This document shows positions 42,746-52,103 of a DNA stretch of 64,000 bases, piece by piece; the stretch's first letter is position 1, and each line of letters begins with the position of its first letter. Origin of the DNA: an uncultured Lachnospiraceae bacterium (GTDB lineage: Bacteria; Bacillota; Clostridia; Lachnospirales; Lachnospiraceae); NCBI GenBank assembly GCA_910583895.1, contig CAJTYJ010000011.1:1-64000 (forward strand), given 5' to 3'. The notes beneath the pieces are model-generated. The model searched no databases. It saw nothing but the letters and a program-made list of their open reading frames with translations, and was not told where the DNA came from. Made by a program: the position numbers and the translations under genes.

Positions 42746-43936
42746 ATGTTAAAAGGAAAATACGTCGTTTTGGGCGTCACTGGCAGCATCGCTGCCTACA
42801 AGACCGCATCCCTTGCCAGCGCATTAAAAAAACTGCACTGTGAAGTGCAGGTGATCATGACCAAAAATGCGCAGCATTTTATCAACCCCATTACCTTTGA
42901 AACCCTGACCGGCAAAAAATGTCTGACGGATACCTTTGACCGGAATTTTTCCTTCGAGGTGGAACACATTTCCGTGGCCAAAAAGGCTGATCTGGTTCTG
43001 ATCGCGCCGGCTTCCGCCAACGTGATCGGCAAACTCGCCCACGGCATCGCGGACGACATGCTGACCACCACCCTTCTGGCCTGCACCTGCAAAAAACTGC
43101 TCTCCCCGGCCATGAACACCGCCATGTACGAAAACCCTGTGCTGCAGGAGAACCTTCAGAAGCTGAAAACCTGCGGCTACCAGGTCATCGAACCTGCCAG
43201 CGGGCATTTGGCCTGCGGGGATACGGGCGCCGGAAAGATGCCAAATCCAGATGAGCTGCTCTCCTATATCCTAAAAGAAATTGGCCGGGAAAAAGATCTT
43301 CAGGGGAAAAAAATCCTTGTCACTGCCGGCCCCACTCAGGAGGCCATCGACCCGGTCCGGGTCATCACCAACCACTCCACCGGCAAGATGGGCTATGCCA
43401 TCGCCCGGGCCGCCATGCTGAGGGGCGCAAAGGTGACCCTGGTATCCGGTCCTGTCAATCTGACGCCGCCGCCTTTTGTGAAGCTCATCCCCGTTCAGTC
43501 CGCCGAACATATGTTCCAGGCGGTCACTTCTGTGTCTGAGGAACAAGATGCCATCATCAAGGCGGCGGCGGTGGCCGACTATACCCCGGCCACTGTCAGC
43601 ACAGAAAAAATGAAGAAGAAAGACGGGGAACTGTCCATCCCTCTGAAGCGGACCAGGGACATCCTTCAATATCTGGGCGAACACAAACGAAAAGGTCAGA
43701 TTCTCTGCGGATTTTCCATGGAAACCGAGCACATGCTGGAAAATTCTACGAAAAAGCTGGTACGCAAGAATCTTGACCTGATCGTCGCCAACAACCTGAA
43801 AGTCGCCGGCGCGGGTTTTGGCACCGATACCAATGTAGTAACCCTGATTACAAAAGATGCCGTACAGGAACTGCCGCTCATGAGCAAGGAGGAGGTAGCC
43901 CATGCCGTGCTGGACCGGATCCTTGCTTTTTTCTAA
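42746..43936 (+). CDS. coaBC: Phosphopantothenoylcysteine decarboxylase / synthase
   Basis: A 396-residue bifunctional CoaBC (Dfp). The N-terminal flavin decarboxylase has LGVTGSIAAYKTASL, VEHISVAKKADLVLIAPASANVIGK (with the catalytic His), and LLSPAMNTAMYENP. The C-terminal synthase starts KILVTAGPTQEAIDPVRVITNHSTGKMG, with AAAVADYTP and IVANNL later. I chose the ATG at 42746 for AGGAG upstream and the canonical N-terminus; the frame is open to 42686 through the promoter. It ends tail to tail with rtcB, overlapping by 4 bp. Confidence 0.95.
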   Translation: MLKGKYVVLGVTGSIAAYKTASLASALKKLHCEVQVIMTKNAQHFINPITFETLTGKKCLTDTFDRNFSFEVEHISVAKKADLVLIAPASANVIGKLAHGIADDMLTTTLLACTCKKLLSPAMNTAMYENPVLQENLQKLKTCGYQVIEPASGHLACGDTGAGKMPNPDELLSYILKEIGREKDLQGKKILVTAGPTQEAIDPVRVITNHSTGKMGYAIARAAMLRGAKVTLVSGPVNLTPPPFVKLIPVQSAEHMFQAVTSVSEEQDAIIKAAAVADYTPATVSTEKMKKKDGELSIPLKRTRDILQYLGEHKRKGQILCGFSMETEHMLENSTKKLVRKNLDLIVANNLKVAGAGFGTDTNVVTLITKDAVQELPLMSKEEVAHAVLDRILAFF

Positions 43937-45171
43937 CCTTTCACCACGCCTACCGTTCTAAGCTTTTTCACTGGCCTTACCAGGTCTTTTTGCTGTTCCA
44001 TCACCTGGTCGATGTCCTTGTAGGCAAACCGGCATTCCTCCGCCACATCGTTTTTCTTCTGTTTTCCAAGAACTACCTGGCGCTCTCTTAAATCCAGGAT
44101 CACCTGTTCGGCAGTAAAGGCCTCCATGGCCCCTTTCCTGGAGTAGGCTCTGCCTGCTCCATGGGAGGAAGAACAAAAGGACTCCAGATTTCCAAGCCCC
44201 TCCACCACATAGCTGTAAGAACCCATGGCTCCCGGGATCACAGCGATCTCTCCCTTACGGGCCCGGGTGGCGCCTTTGCGGTGTACCCATACGTTTTCCC
44301 CGTAATGATTTTCGATGGCGGCATAGTTGTGGTGGCAGTTGATGATCTCCCCAAAGGTTACATCCACACCCGCGTGCTTTTTCATCTGTCGGACCAGAAG
44401 CTCCATCACCCGTTCCATCATCCGCTGGCGGTTCTCATAAGCGTAGTCCATGGCCAGATTCATCCACCGGATATACTGCATTCCTTCCGCCGTGTCCGCC
44501 GGCAGAAAGGCCAGCCGGTATTCATCCGGCACCCGGGAATACCATTTTTCATTCAGGTCCCTCGCCTTTTTGTGAAAAAAATCACAGACGGCTTTGCCCA
44601 TATGGCGGCTTCCGGAATGAATCATCACTCCCAGATAGCCTTCCTCATCTGCCTGAAGCTCAATAAAATGATTGCCTCCCCCTAAAGTTCCCGTCTGATA
44701 ATAGCCGTCTTTGATCAGAGGCAGCAGTTCTGGATTTTCTTCGTACAGCTCCATCTGTTCCTTTGCCCGATCCAGAACCTCTGACTCCTGAGGCCTTTTG
44801 TAGCGGTTGACTCCCACCGGGATATTCCGAAGGATGTCTCCGATCAGAAGCTGGATCAAGGACCCGTTTCCGGTCGTGATTCCCTGGATCGCTTCCAGCC
44901 TGATTCCCATGGGCGCAAAGATCATCCCGCATCCGATGTCCGAACCTACCGCGTTGGGGATGATCACGCCTTTTGTGGCGATCACGCCGCCGATGGGCAT
45001 TCCCTTCCCTTTATGAGTGTCCGGCATCAGTGATACAAAGCGATGAACAAAAGGCAGCTTTGCCAGATGAACCGCCTGTTCCAGACAGCCCTCTTCAATC
45101 TGATCCTCACTGTCCAGCCAGACCCGGATGGGAACTCTGGTATCATACCGGTCATTGCTGATTACATACAT
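43933..45171 (-). CDS. rtcB: RNA-splicing ligase RtcB
   Basis: A 412-residue RtcB, a manganese- and GTP-dependent ligase joining 2',3'-cyclic phosphate or 3'-phosphate ends to 5'-OH ends. Metal and active-site segments are visible: LMPDTHKGKGMPIGG, VGSDIGCGM, LGGGNHFIEL, INCHHNYA, and near the end SSSHGAGRAYSR, where the guanylylated His is expected. Length matches the shorter bacterial type. No archease, RtcA or RtcR regulator lies nearby. It may be cotranscribed with the ABC-F gene 66 bp upstream, as no clear terminator separates them. Confidence 0.94.
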   Translation of the reverse strand: MYVISNDRYDTRVPIRVWLDSEDQIEEGCLEQAVHLAKLPFVHRFVSLMPDTHKGKGMPIGGVIATKGVIIPNAVGSDIGCGMIFAPMGIRLEAIQGITTGNGSLIQLLIGDILRNIPVGVNRYKRPQESEVLDRAKEQMELYEENPELLPLIKDGYYQTGTLGGGNHFIELQADEEGYLGVMIHSGSRHMGKAVCDFFHKKARDLNEKWYSRVPDEYRLAFLPADTAEGMQYIRWMNLAMDYAYENRQRMMERVMELLVRQMKKHAGVDVTFGEIINCHHNYAAIENHYGENVWVHRKGATRARKGEIAVIPGAMGSYSYVVEGLGNLESFCSSSHGAGRAYSRKGAMEAFTAEQVILDLRERQVVLGKQKKNDVAEECRFAYKDIDQVMEQQKDLVRPVKKLRTVGVVKG

Positions 45172-45237
45172 TTCTTTTCACCTCTCCTTATCTCCTTTTG
45201 ACAGGTAAATCATACCATAGAAGGCGTCCGTCATCAT

Positions 45238-46788
45238 TTAAAAAAAGGTGCGAGCGATCTCATATTCCCCTGTACCCACGGTCTTTCGGAAACGCACGTC
45301 GTGCTCCACCAAAAGCATGGTCGGGCAAAATGTAGAAATCAGGTTCTCGATCTGCATCCGCGAAAAGACATCAATATAATTCAGCGGCTCGTCCCACAGA
45401 TACAGATGAGCCGGCGTCAGCAGACTGGCTGCTAAAAGTATTTTTTTCTTCTGCCCCTCCGAATATGTCTCCATGGGTTTGATAAACTGCGTCCGCTCCA
45501 GGTCAAGCTGCCGCAGGATCGCACAGAAGAGGGGTTCATCCAGGTCCCGCACGCGGCAAAACTCCTTTATACTGCCTTTCAGCCACGACGTATCCTGACT
45601 GACACAGGAGATGCGAAGCCCCGCAGCCGTCTCAAGAATTCCTTTCTCGGAAAGTTTCTCTGTCTGCAGGATGGATTCCCGGTCCCCGGAAGCACTGGCC
45701 AGAATCGCCCGCACCAGACTGGATTTTCCGCAGCCGTTTTTCCCGGTTAAGAACACACGTTCACCCTGATGCAGCGTAAAGGTAAGTCCTTCAAATACCC
45801 AGTCAGAAGCTCCCTCGTATTTCAGACCATAGTCTTCCACCCGCAGAAGGCAGTCCTTGTGGTGGATCAGCGGTGTAAGTTTCAGATCCGCCACTTCCTC
45901 AATATCCTTAAGAAGTCCCTCTTTCTCTTCGATCTCCCGGTGAAGCCTCTGCTCCATCTGTTTCACACGGCTCTGCATTTTCTTCGTCTTTGCCCCGATA
46001 AAAGGACGTTTCCCTTTGTGATCCGGTTCTTTTATCGGATCGAATCCGATCTTGCTCCTCTCGCTTTTATCCGCCCACTGCCTGGATCTTGCAGCCGCTC
46101 CTTTCAGCTTCTGGATCTCCTTTCTGTGTTTTTCATTCTCCGCCTGGGAAAATGCATCTTTGCGCCTTTTATTCTCCCACCAGGTGGAAAAATTGCCGTT
46201 CTGCACCTCGATGCTCTGCCGGTTCAACACCAGCACATGGTCCACGCAGGCATCCAGAAGATCCCGGTCATGGGATGCCAGAAGAAATCCCTTCTTGCCT
46301 GCCAGATACTTTTTCACCGTCTCCCTGGACGTCTGATCCAGATGATTAGTCGGCTCATCCACCAAAAGAAAATCGTTTTCCCCGGAAAATAATACAGCCA
46401 GCATGACCTTGGTGCGCTCTCCAAAACTCAGCGTCCCAAAAGGACGGTAAAGCACCTCCGCCTCCACATTAAGTTTTTCAAGCTCCCGAAGAACCCGCCA
46501 GGATTCACAGTCCGCCTTCCACATTTCCGCCAGTTCGGCCCCGCTGCAAGAAAGCTGCTCTTTTGTGACCCGATACGGAAAGTAATCAAATACAGTCCCG
46601 CCCTGAATCGTTCCAAGATACTCCTCTTCCCCCATCAAAAGTCTCAAAAATGTCGTCTTTCCCTTCCCGTTTCTTCCCAGAAAACCCAGTTTCCAGGCTG
46701 TATCAATCGAGAAGGAAACCTGCTCAAATATATTGTCCCCACTGCCCTCATAGGAAAAGGTCAGATTTTTTACTTCAATTTGTGACAT
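45238..46788 (-). CDS. Lsa-like ABC-F ribosomal protection protein
   Basis: A 516-residue ABC-F protein with two ATPase domains and no membrane part. Domain 1: Walker A GRNGKGKTT, signature LSFGERTK, Walker B LLVDEPTNHLD. A Lys/Arg-rich interdomain linker (about residues 210-300: RRKDAFSQAENEKHRKEI) follows. Domain 2: GKNGCGKSS, YSEGQKKK, LYLWDEPLNYID. The order and text, including IGAKTKKMQSRVKQ and LVEHDVRF, match the Lsa/VgaA-like group that displaces lincosamides, streptogramins A and pleuromutilins from ribosomes. The drug spectrum cannot be read from sequence. The start ATG at 46788 has GGAGGG upstream; a longer frame to 46887 is the leader. Confidence 0.85.
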   Translation of the reverse strand: MSQIEVKNLTFSYEGSGDNIFEQVSFSIDTAWKLGFLGRNGKGKTTFLRLLMGEEEYLGTIQGGTVFDYFPYRVTKEQLSCSGAELAEMWKADCESWRVLRELEKLNVEAEVLYRPFGTLSFGERTKVMLAVLFSGENDFLLVDEPTNHLDQTSRETVKKYLAGKKGFLLASHDRDLLDACVDHVLVLNRQSIEVQNGNFSTWWENKRRKDAFSQAENEKHRKEIQKLKGAAARSRQWADKSERSKIGFDPIKEPDHKGKRPFIGAKTKKMQSRVKQMEQRLHREIEEKEGLLKDIEEVADLKLTPLIHHKDCLLRVEDYGLKYEGASDWVFEGLTFTLHQGERVFLTGKNGCGKSSLVRAILASASGDRESILQTEKLSEKGILETAAGLRISCVSQDTSWLKGSIKEFCRVRDLDEPLFCAILRQLDLERTQFIKPMETYSEGQKKKILLAASLLTPAHLYLWDEPLNYIDVFSRMQIENLISTFCPTMLLVEHDVRFRKTVGTGEYEIARTFF

Positions 46789-47068
46789 AAACTTCCCTCC
46801 TGTTCTCTCAACATAAAAAAAGAACCATCTGCTGCCAAATGATCCCACAATTACGCACTCTGACCCCCAACTGGTTTTTCCCGTCAAAAAAGAGAGGTTA
46901 TGAGAACATAATCCACCTTTGGCAACATGATAAAACCGTATCCTCCCCTGCGGGGACGATACCGCTTCCTACAAGTCTCATGTTTTCAAAAGTCGATTAT
47001 CTTCTCATCCTTTCACCTCTCTCCTTATATTCTTCCCCCATTATAGAAGCCCTTTTTGCACTTGTCAA
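46789..47068 (-). promoter_or_regulatory. ABC-F promoter and attenuator-like leader
   Basis: A perfect promoter, TTGACA (47068-47063), 17-bp spacer, TATAAT (47045-47040), is followed by an about 245-nt leader. It holds a three-codon frame (46997-47008), a hairpin GTATCGTCCCC / GGGGAGGATAC followed by GGTTTTATC, and a second hairpin GGATTATG TTCT CATAACC followed by TCTCTTTTTT. GAGAGGT at the upstream frame's binding site can pair with ACCTCTC of the second terminator, giving mutually exclusive folds. This suits induction by stalled ribosomes. Confidence 0.7.
46997..47008 (-). CDS. Three-codon upstream reading frame (Met-Arg-Arg)
   Basis: ATG AGA AGA TAA lies in the ABC-F leader with AGGAGAGAGG in front at suitable spacing. 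Very short upstream frames are known to control some ABC-F genes (for example lmo0919 of Listeria, from memory). Translation here is unproven. Confidence 0.4.
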   Translation of the reverse strand: MRR

Positions 47069-47084
47069 TACCCATCCCCATACC

Positions 47085-47118
47085 GGCTGATCTTATGAAA
47101 TATCAGCAGTTTAATAAG
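47085..47118. repeat. 34-bp dispersed repeat, copy 1
   Basis: GGCTGATCTTATGAAATATC...AATAAG is 30 of 34 identical to 54439-54472. The ends CTTAT and ATAAG are inverted, so it can form a short hairpin. It lies between the PBP gene and the ABC-F promoter. Confidence 0.5.
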
Positions 47119-47196
47119 CATACACATGTGCTTTCAGAATAATCTGCCCACACCACCGTCTGAGTGGCATAGGCAGAAAAAACACTTTATTTCTTG

Positions 47197-49476
47197 TCAG
47201 TTTCCATTCCCCAAAAGCCCCTGCAGCTTCTCCATCTCCTTCCCCCGCAGCTTCTGGCTGTAGATCTGCCCGATCAGTTGTTCTGCCTCTTCCCAGAGTT
47301 TCTGCCACTCCTGCGCATAATACGCCGTCTCCAGATTCAGATTCTGCATCTGATACATCAAAGCCTCCGCCCGGTCCGCCAGAATGTGGTCTTCTCTGTA
47401 ATTTCGCACCGTGTACCCTTCCGAGAGCACCTCATCGTCCGACCGCCCCGGCAGATAACTGTTATAGTCCATGGCTCCTGTCGCATAATACGCCGAGTCC
47501 GAATGCTCCTCTTCCAGCGTAAATGCCACCCGGGTGCTGTCTTTGACCAGTTCGGACATGACGGTCTTCCAGATGGAGGCCGGGTAAGTGGCCCCATAGA
47601 GATTCTCCAGAATCCGCGGTTCGTCATACCCCACCCAGACACTCATGGCAAAATCCGGTGTGATCCCGCAGAACCATCCGTCCTTGCACTCGTTGGTAGT
47701 CCCGGTCTTTCCGGCCGCCTCCACCGGAAGATCCCACTTCATGGAAGCCGCCGTTCCCTGGCTGATCACCCCTTTTAAGATCTCCACCATCTCCGACGCA
47801 GCAGAAGGCGTATAGACCTCCCATGGCTCAGCCTTCTCATACAGTTCCCTGCCGTCCCGGTCCGTGATGGAAATCAGGCAGGTGGCCTGGTGATATTCTC
47901 CCTGGTTGGCCAGGGTGGAGTAGCCGTTGGCCATCTCCACGGTGGTCACCCCATAGGTCAGCCCACCCAGCGCCGACGCCGGATAATAATCATCCGGCAC
48001 AATCCTGGAAAACTCCATCAGATTGACATAAGCAAGCCCTTTTGCCGGCGTCAGGCTGCAGAACAGCCACCAGGCACAGCCGTTTAAGGATTTTTCCACC
48101 GCCCGCTCCAAAGAGACCTTATTTCCCGTCAGGCTGACCGCATCCACCCCCATCTCTTTCGCTTTTGCCACATCAATATTATTGAGGAGCGAATCCTTCG
48201 TATAACCATTGTCCAGCGCCGGTCCGTAGACTGCCAGCGGCTTAAACGAACTGCCCGGCTGCCGGTAAGACTGATACGCCCGGTTCAGTGTATATACATC
48301 CGTATCCTGGCTCCTTCCGCCCACCACCGCCACCACTTTATGGGTCTGATTGTCAATGATCGTGGAAGCGCTCTGCAGCGCATAGATCCCCTCCGGTCCG
48401 GCCTCCTCATCAAAGGCCAGGGTCTCGTCGATGGTCTTCTGTAAAAGGGCCTGTTTCTCCTCATTGAGCGACGTCCGGATCACGTACCCTTCCGTATACA
48501 GCTTTCCCCTGCAGAATTCATAGACATCGTTATAATGCTCCAGATAAGCCCGGTAGGTATCCATATTTTCAAATGCATACCGAAAGACAAAGCCGTCCAG
48601 CTCCATCAGATACCGGACCGCACAGTCCACCGCATACGTTGTCTCATAATTTTGTATCCCTTTCGCCTCTTTCGGGTGCAGAATCACCGGATACCGCTGG
48701 GCCCTGGAAAGATCAAACGAAGTAAGATATCCGCACTCATACATATCATTTAAGATTTTATCCCGCCGCTCAACGGCATGCTCCGGATATTTCAGCGGGT
48801 CATAGAAAGAAGGCGCGTTGGGAATCGCGCACAGATAAGCCGTCTCGCTGACGCTCAGTTCCTTTGCAGACTTGCTGAAATACTTCTTTGCTGCCGCCTC
48901 GATGCCATAGCAGCGATTGGAAAAATAAGCGCTGTTGATGTAAAATTCCAGAATCTGTTCTTTGGTGTACTTTTTCTCCAGTTCCGCGGCGATCAGAATC
49001 TCCCGCACCTTCCGCTCCAAAGACACCTCATTGGACAAAAAAGCACTCCGGGCCAGCTGCTGCGTGATGGTGCTGGCCCCGTGCTTTTCCTCACCCCGGG
49101 TGGCCAGATACCGGTAGCAGACCCTTACGATCCCTTCCGGATCATATCCTTCATGTTCCCAGAAGCGCCTGTCCTCCACCGCCACAAAAGCCTGCACCAC
49201 CGCCTGGGGAATGTCTTCGTACCGGAGATAATCCGACTCGCTGTCGATGGACAGCTTGCCGATCAGATTTCCGCTGTCATCATAAATATAACTGCTTAGA
49301 TTCTTTCGGAATGTTTCCTCATCCGACTCTGCCACCACCCGGACAGCATCCGCCCGGTACGCTTCGTATACCGGCCGGTACCGGACGTAGAGATACCCGC
49401 CCGCTCCCGCCGCAGCCGTAAGCAAAAGTATAAATAAAATCAACAAAAACTTACCGATTTTCTTCCACACTGCCAA
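47197..49476 (-). CDS. Class A penicillin-binding protein (PBP1a-like)
   Basis: A 759-residue bifunctional peptidoglycan synthase anchored by one N-terminal membrane segment (about residues 9-30). The glycosyltransferase domain has EDRRFWEHEGYD (catalytic Glu), GASTITQQLAR, EKKYTKEQILEFYIN and YLCAIPNAPSFYDP. The transpeptidase domain has GSSFKP (active Ser and Lys), SLNG and GKTGTTN. Length is in the usual range. The start is TTG at 49476 with GGGAGG about 7 bp upstream and a TATACT -10 near 49540; no ATG is available before the membrane segment. Confidence 0.93.
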   Translation of the reverse strand: MAVWKKIGKFLLILFILLLTAAAGAGGYLYVRYRPVYEAYRADAVRVVAESDEETFRKNLSSYIYDDSGNLIGKLSIDSESDYLRYEDIPQAVVQAFVAVEDRRFWEHEGYDPEGIVRVCYRYLATRGEEKHGASTITQQLARSAFLSNEVSLERKVREILIAAELEKKYTKEQILEFYINSAYFSNRCYGIEAAAKKYFSKSAKELSVSETAYLCAIPNAPSFYDPLKYPEHAVERRDKILNDMYECGYLTSFDLSRAQRYPVILHPKEAKGIQNYETTYAVDCAVRYLMELDGFVFRYAFENMDTYRAYLEHYNDVYEFCRGKLYTEGYVIRTSLNEEKQALLQKTIDETLAFDEEAGPEGIYALQSASTIIDNQTHKVVAVVGGRSQDTDVYTLNRAYQSYRQPGSSFKPLAVYGPALDNGYTKDSLLNNIDVAKAKEMGVDAVSLTGNKVSLERAVEKSLNGCAWWLFCSLTPAKGLAYVNLMEFSRIVPDDYYPASALGGLTYGVTTVEMANGYSTLANQGEYHQATCLISITDRDGRELYEKAEPWEVYTPSAASEMVEILKGVISQGTAASMKWDLPVEAAGKTGTTNECKDGWFCGITPDFAMSVWVGYDEPRILENLYGATYPASIWKTVMSELVKDSTRVAFTLEEEHSDSAYYATGAMDYNSYLPGRSDDEVLSEGYTVRNYREDHILADRAEALMYQMQNLNLETAYYAQEWQKLWEEAEQLIGQIYSQKLRGKEMEKLQGLLGNGN

Positions 49477-49806
49477 AGAAATCCCTCCCGTTTGCAGGCC
49501 ATCGTCTTCCGTCTTGCCTCTGGCACCGCTCTATAAAGAGTATACCACTATTTTATAAGATATGCACGTTATGTTCCTGTTCATTCCCACACCCGCCTTT
49601 TGCCTGCTGACTGCCTGCAGGGGTGAATACTCCGCCGACATGGACCGATTTTACAAAATATTAGCAACTCCTTTCAGAATGTTTTTCTGAAACGTCGCCT
49701 CCTTCACCCTGCAGGCTGAAAATCCATTCTGCGTCATGCAGCGGAACAGAAACGTGTCCGTACACCAGACATGAAAAAAAACAAAACAGAACCTGGCACA
49801 GAAGAA

Positions 49807-49835
49807 TTGAAGTTCCCGCGCAAAAAGCGTATACT
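49807..49835 (+). promoter_or_regulatory. Promoter of the WYL gene pair
   Basis: TTGAAG (49807-49812), 17-bp spacer, TATACT (49830-49835), 38 bp before the ATG at 49873. This excludes the longer start at 49771. The 49477-49872 gap otherwise shows only the PBP promoter region. Confidence 0.6.
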
Positions 49836-49872
49836 TGATGAAAACACACCGCCAAAGAAAGGATTTCCTCCC

Positions 49873-51117
49873 ATGTCGGAATACCAGGAGCTAATTAAAA
49901 ACATACAAAAGAGCCGCAATTACGTCCGGGATTTCCTGATCTATGGGTTTAAGTCCCGGGAAGATTTTTCCGCAAAAAGCGGCCGCACCTATGACAATGA
50001 ACGGCGCCGGATCGAGTCCTGGCTCTCGGAATACATACGGACCGATTATGGCCCCCAGGGCAAAACTTTGTCCCTGGCTCTGGACAGCAACCTGCTTCAC
50101 ACCAACCCCCTCTACCGGGTCTGGAAATCCAGAAGCTTCACCTCCAACGACCTGATGCTCCACTTCTTTTTTCTGGATCTTTTCAGGGACGGTTCCTTCT
50201 GCACAGCCGAGGAACTGACCGATCAGATCCTGAAGCGCTATGATGTGCTGTTCGAGTCCCAGCTCATCCGGAAAAAAGCCAACGAATATGTCAAAGAAGG
50301 AATCCTGACTTCAGAAAAGTCAGGAAGACGGCTCCTTTATTCCCTGGCTCCAAGCTTTCAGGACAAGGCTTTGCAAATCCTTCCCTCTGTCCTTAATGCT
50401 GCCCGCTTCTGCCAGCTTGCCATGCCTTTTGGCTTTATCGGAAGCACCATCCTGGACCGTCAAAAGACCCAAAACGAAACTTTTCTGGTAAAACATGGCT
50501 ACTGCAGTTTTACTTTGGAGGACGAGATCCTGTTCTGTCTGCTGACCGCCATCCGCCAAAAATACCGGATCACCTTTCAGAACCACAGCAACAAAAAGCT
50601 TCGGTCCAGGGAAGAGACGTTCCGGGTGATTCCCATGAAAATCTTTGTGAGCACCAGGACCGGGCGTCGTTTTTTATGCTGCTATCAGCTTCAGAATCGC
50701 CGTTTTACCACCTATCGCCTGGACCAGATCCAGCGGATCAAATTGGAAGAACCATTTGCGGATTACAACTATTATCTGGACAGATTAAACCAGAACCTCC
50801 CTTCCTGCTTTGGCGTCTCCTTCGGGACCAGCCATCGGATGGATACCATCCGGCTGTCGTTATATATCCGGGAAAAAACGGAGCACTACATTTTTCAAAG
50901 GCTGCAGCGGGAAGGCCGGGGCGGAACGATCACCCGAACCGGACAAAACACCTACTGTTATGAGATCACCGTCTTTGACGGCAACGAACTGATGCCCTGG
51001 ATCAAAACTTTTATCGGAAGAATCCTTTCCTTTTCTTCCAACAATAAGGTTTTGCAGGATAAATTTTATCAGGACCTGCACACTATGATGCAACTATACG
51101 AAATCGAGGAATCATGA
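49873..51117 (+). CDS. WYL-domain protein, first of a pair
   Basis: A 414-residue protein. The N-terminal part (about 1-170) looks helical and contains a possible winged-helix region (ELTDQILKRYDVLFESQLIRKKANEYVKEG split over two helices). The middle part from about 225 resembles a WYL domain (KYRITFQNHSN...FRVIPMKIFVSTRTGRRFLCCYQ, then TTYRLDQIQRI). WYL proteins are ligand-sensing transcription regulators in many families. Codon use and charge are like neighbours. Start ATG at 49873, with AAAGGA upstream and a promoter before it. It overlaps the second WYL gene by 4 bp. Confidence 0.75.
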   Translation: MSEYQELIKNIQKSRNYVRDFLIYGFKSREDFSAKSGRTYDNERRRIESWLSEYIRTDYGPQGKTLSLALDSNLLHTNPLYRVWKSRSFTSNDLMLHFFFLDLFRDGSFCTAEELTDQILKRYDVLFESQLIRKKANEYVKEGILTSEKSGRRLLYSLAPSFQDKALQILPSVLNAARFCQLAMPFGFIGSTILDRQKTQNETFLVKHGYCSFTLEDEILFCLLTAIRQKYRITFQNHSNKKLRSREETFRVIPMKIFVSTRTGRRFLCCYQLQNRRFTTYRLDQIQRIKLEEPFADYNYYLDRLNQNLPSCFGVSFGTSHRMDTIRLSLYIREKTEHYIFQRLQREGRGGTITRTGQNTYCYEITVFDGNELMPWIKTFIGRILSFSSNNKVLQDKFYQDLHTMMQLYEIEES

Positions 51118-52103
51118 TGGAACTTTTTTCTGAAATCTACAGCTGCTATTATCAGATAGTAGACCAGATTCTCACGGAGGCGGAAGCCGCCCCCGTCACA
51201 GAACGCAGAATGAATGAGATCTGCCGGGAACTTGGTTTTGCTGAAAGCAGTCTTTATATTATCCCCAAACTTTTAGACGGGGAGTGGAATCTGCTGGACT
51301 CTGACGGCGACGGATACCGGGCCCGCACCAAATCCCATGGAGTCCTTCCGTTTACCCGCCTGCAGCGTTCCTGGCTGAAAACCCTTCTTCAGGACAGCCG
51401 CTTCCGGCTGTTTTTTACGGAAGACGAACTTCCCCTGCTGGAATCATTTACCGCCGATGCAGATCTTCTCTGGCAGCCGGAGGATTTTCACTGTTATGAT
51501 CAGTACAAAGACGGGGACCCTTACGAATCCCCTTCCTACCGCACACATTTTCGGACTCTGCTCTTCGCCATTCCCAAGAGGCAGTATGTGAACATTTCCT
51601 ATCAGTCCGAAAAAGGAAACCGCATCACCCATCACTACCTGCCCCTGAAGCTGGAATATTCTGCCAAAAACGACCGTTTCCGGCTGCTGGCCCTACCAAA
51701 GCAGCAGCGGCACGCTGCATTCATCCAGGTTCTCAATCTGCGCGGGATGAAAGAAGCAAACCTGCTGCCCCTTTTTGACGAGGAAGATCTTGATTTTGAA
51801 AAAATAATCCGCAAGTCCTACTACCGGGAACCGGTCCGGCTGCTGATCAAAAATCAAAGAAACGCCCTGGAGCGAACCATGCTTCACTTTTCTAATTATG
51901 AAAAAAGGACGAAAAAAATAGATGAGAACACCTGGGAATGCCTCATCTATTATAACCGCTCCATGGAAACCGAACTCCTGATCGAAATTCTTTCTTTTGG
52001 CCCCGCCGTAAAGGTCACCGGTCCTGAATCCTTTGTGGCTCTGGTAAAAGAGCGCTTAAGAAAGCAGGCACGGCTCTTTTCCACTACTGCTTTCCCGTCT
52101 TGA
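51114..52103 (+). CDS. WYL-domain protein, second of a pair
   Basis: A 329-residue protein with the same plan as its neighbour but shorter. An N-terminal helical part with MNEICRELGFAESSLYIIPKL, possibly helix-turn-helix, is followed by a WYL-like domain (about residues 140-230: QYVNISYQSEKGNRITHHYLPLKLEYS...DRFRLLAL) and a C-terminal extension with VRLLIKNQRNALERTMLHFSNYEK. The two probably form a hetero-oligomer regulating an unlinked target, by inference. The end overlaps the convergent nudC by 20 bp. Confidence 0.75.
   Translation: MMELFSEIYSCYYQIVDQILTEAEAAPVTERRMNEICRELGFAESSLYIIPKLLDGEWNLLDSDGDGYRARTKSHGVLPFTRLQRSWLKTLLQDSRFRLFFTEDELPLLESFTADADLLWQPEDFHCYDQYKDGDPYESPSYRTHFRTLLFAIPKRQYVNISYQSEKGNRITHHYLPLKLEYSAKNDRFRLLALPKQQRHAAFIQVLNLRGMKEANLLPLFDEEDLDFEKIIRKSYYREPVRLLIKNQRNALERTMLHFSNYEKRTKKIDENTWECLIYYNRSMETELLIEILSFGPAVKVTGPESFVALVKERLRKQARLFSTTAFPS

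Noticed and set aside
46789..46887. N-terminal extension of the ABC-F protein
   Set aside because: It covers the attenuator region; the ATG at 46788 has a strong GGAGGG site and gives the normal family N-terminus.
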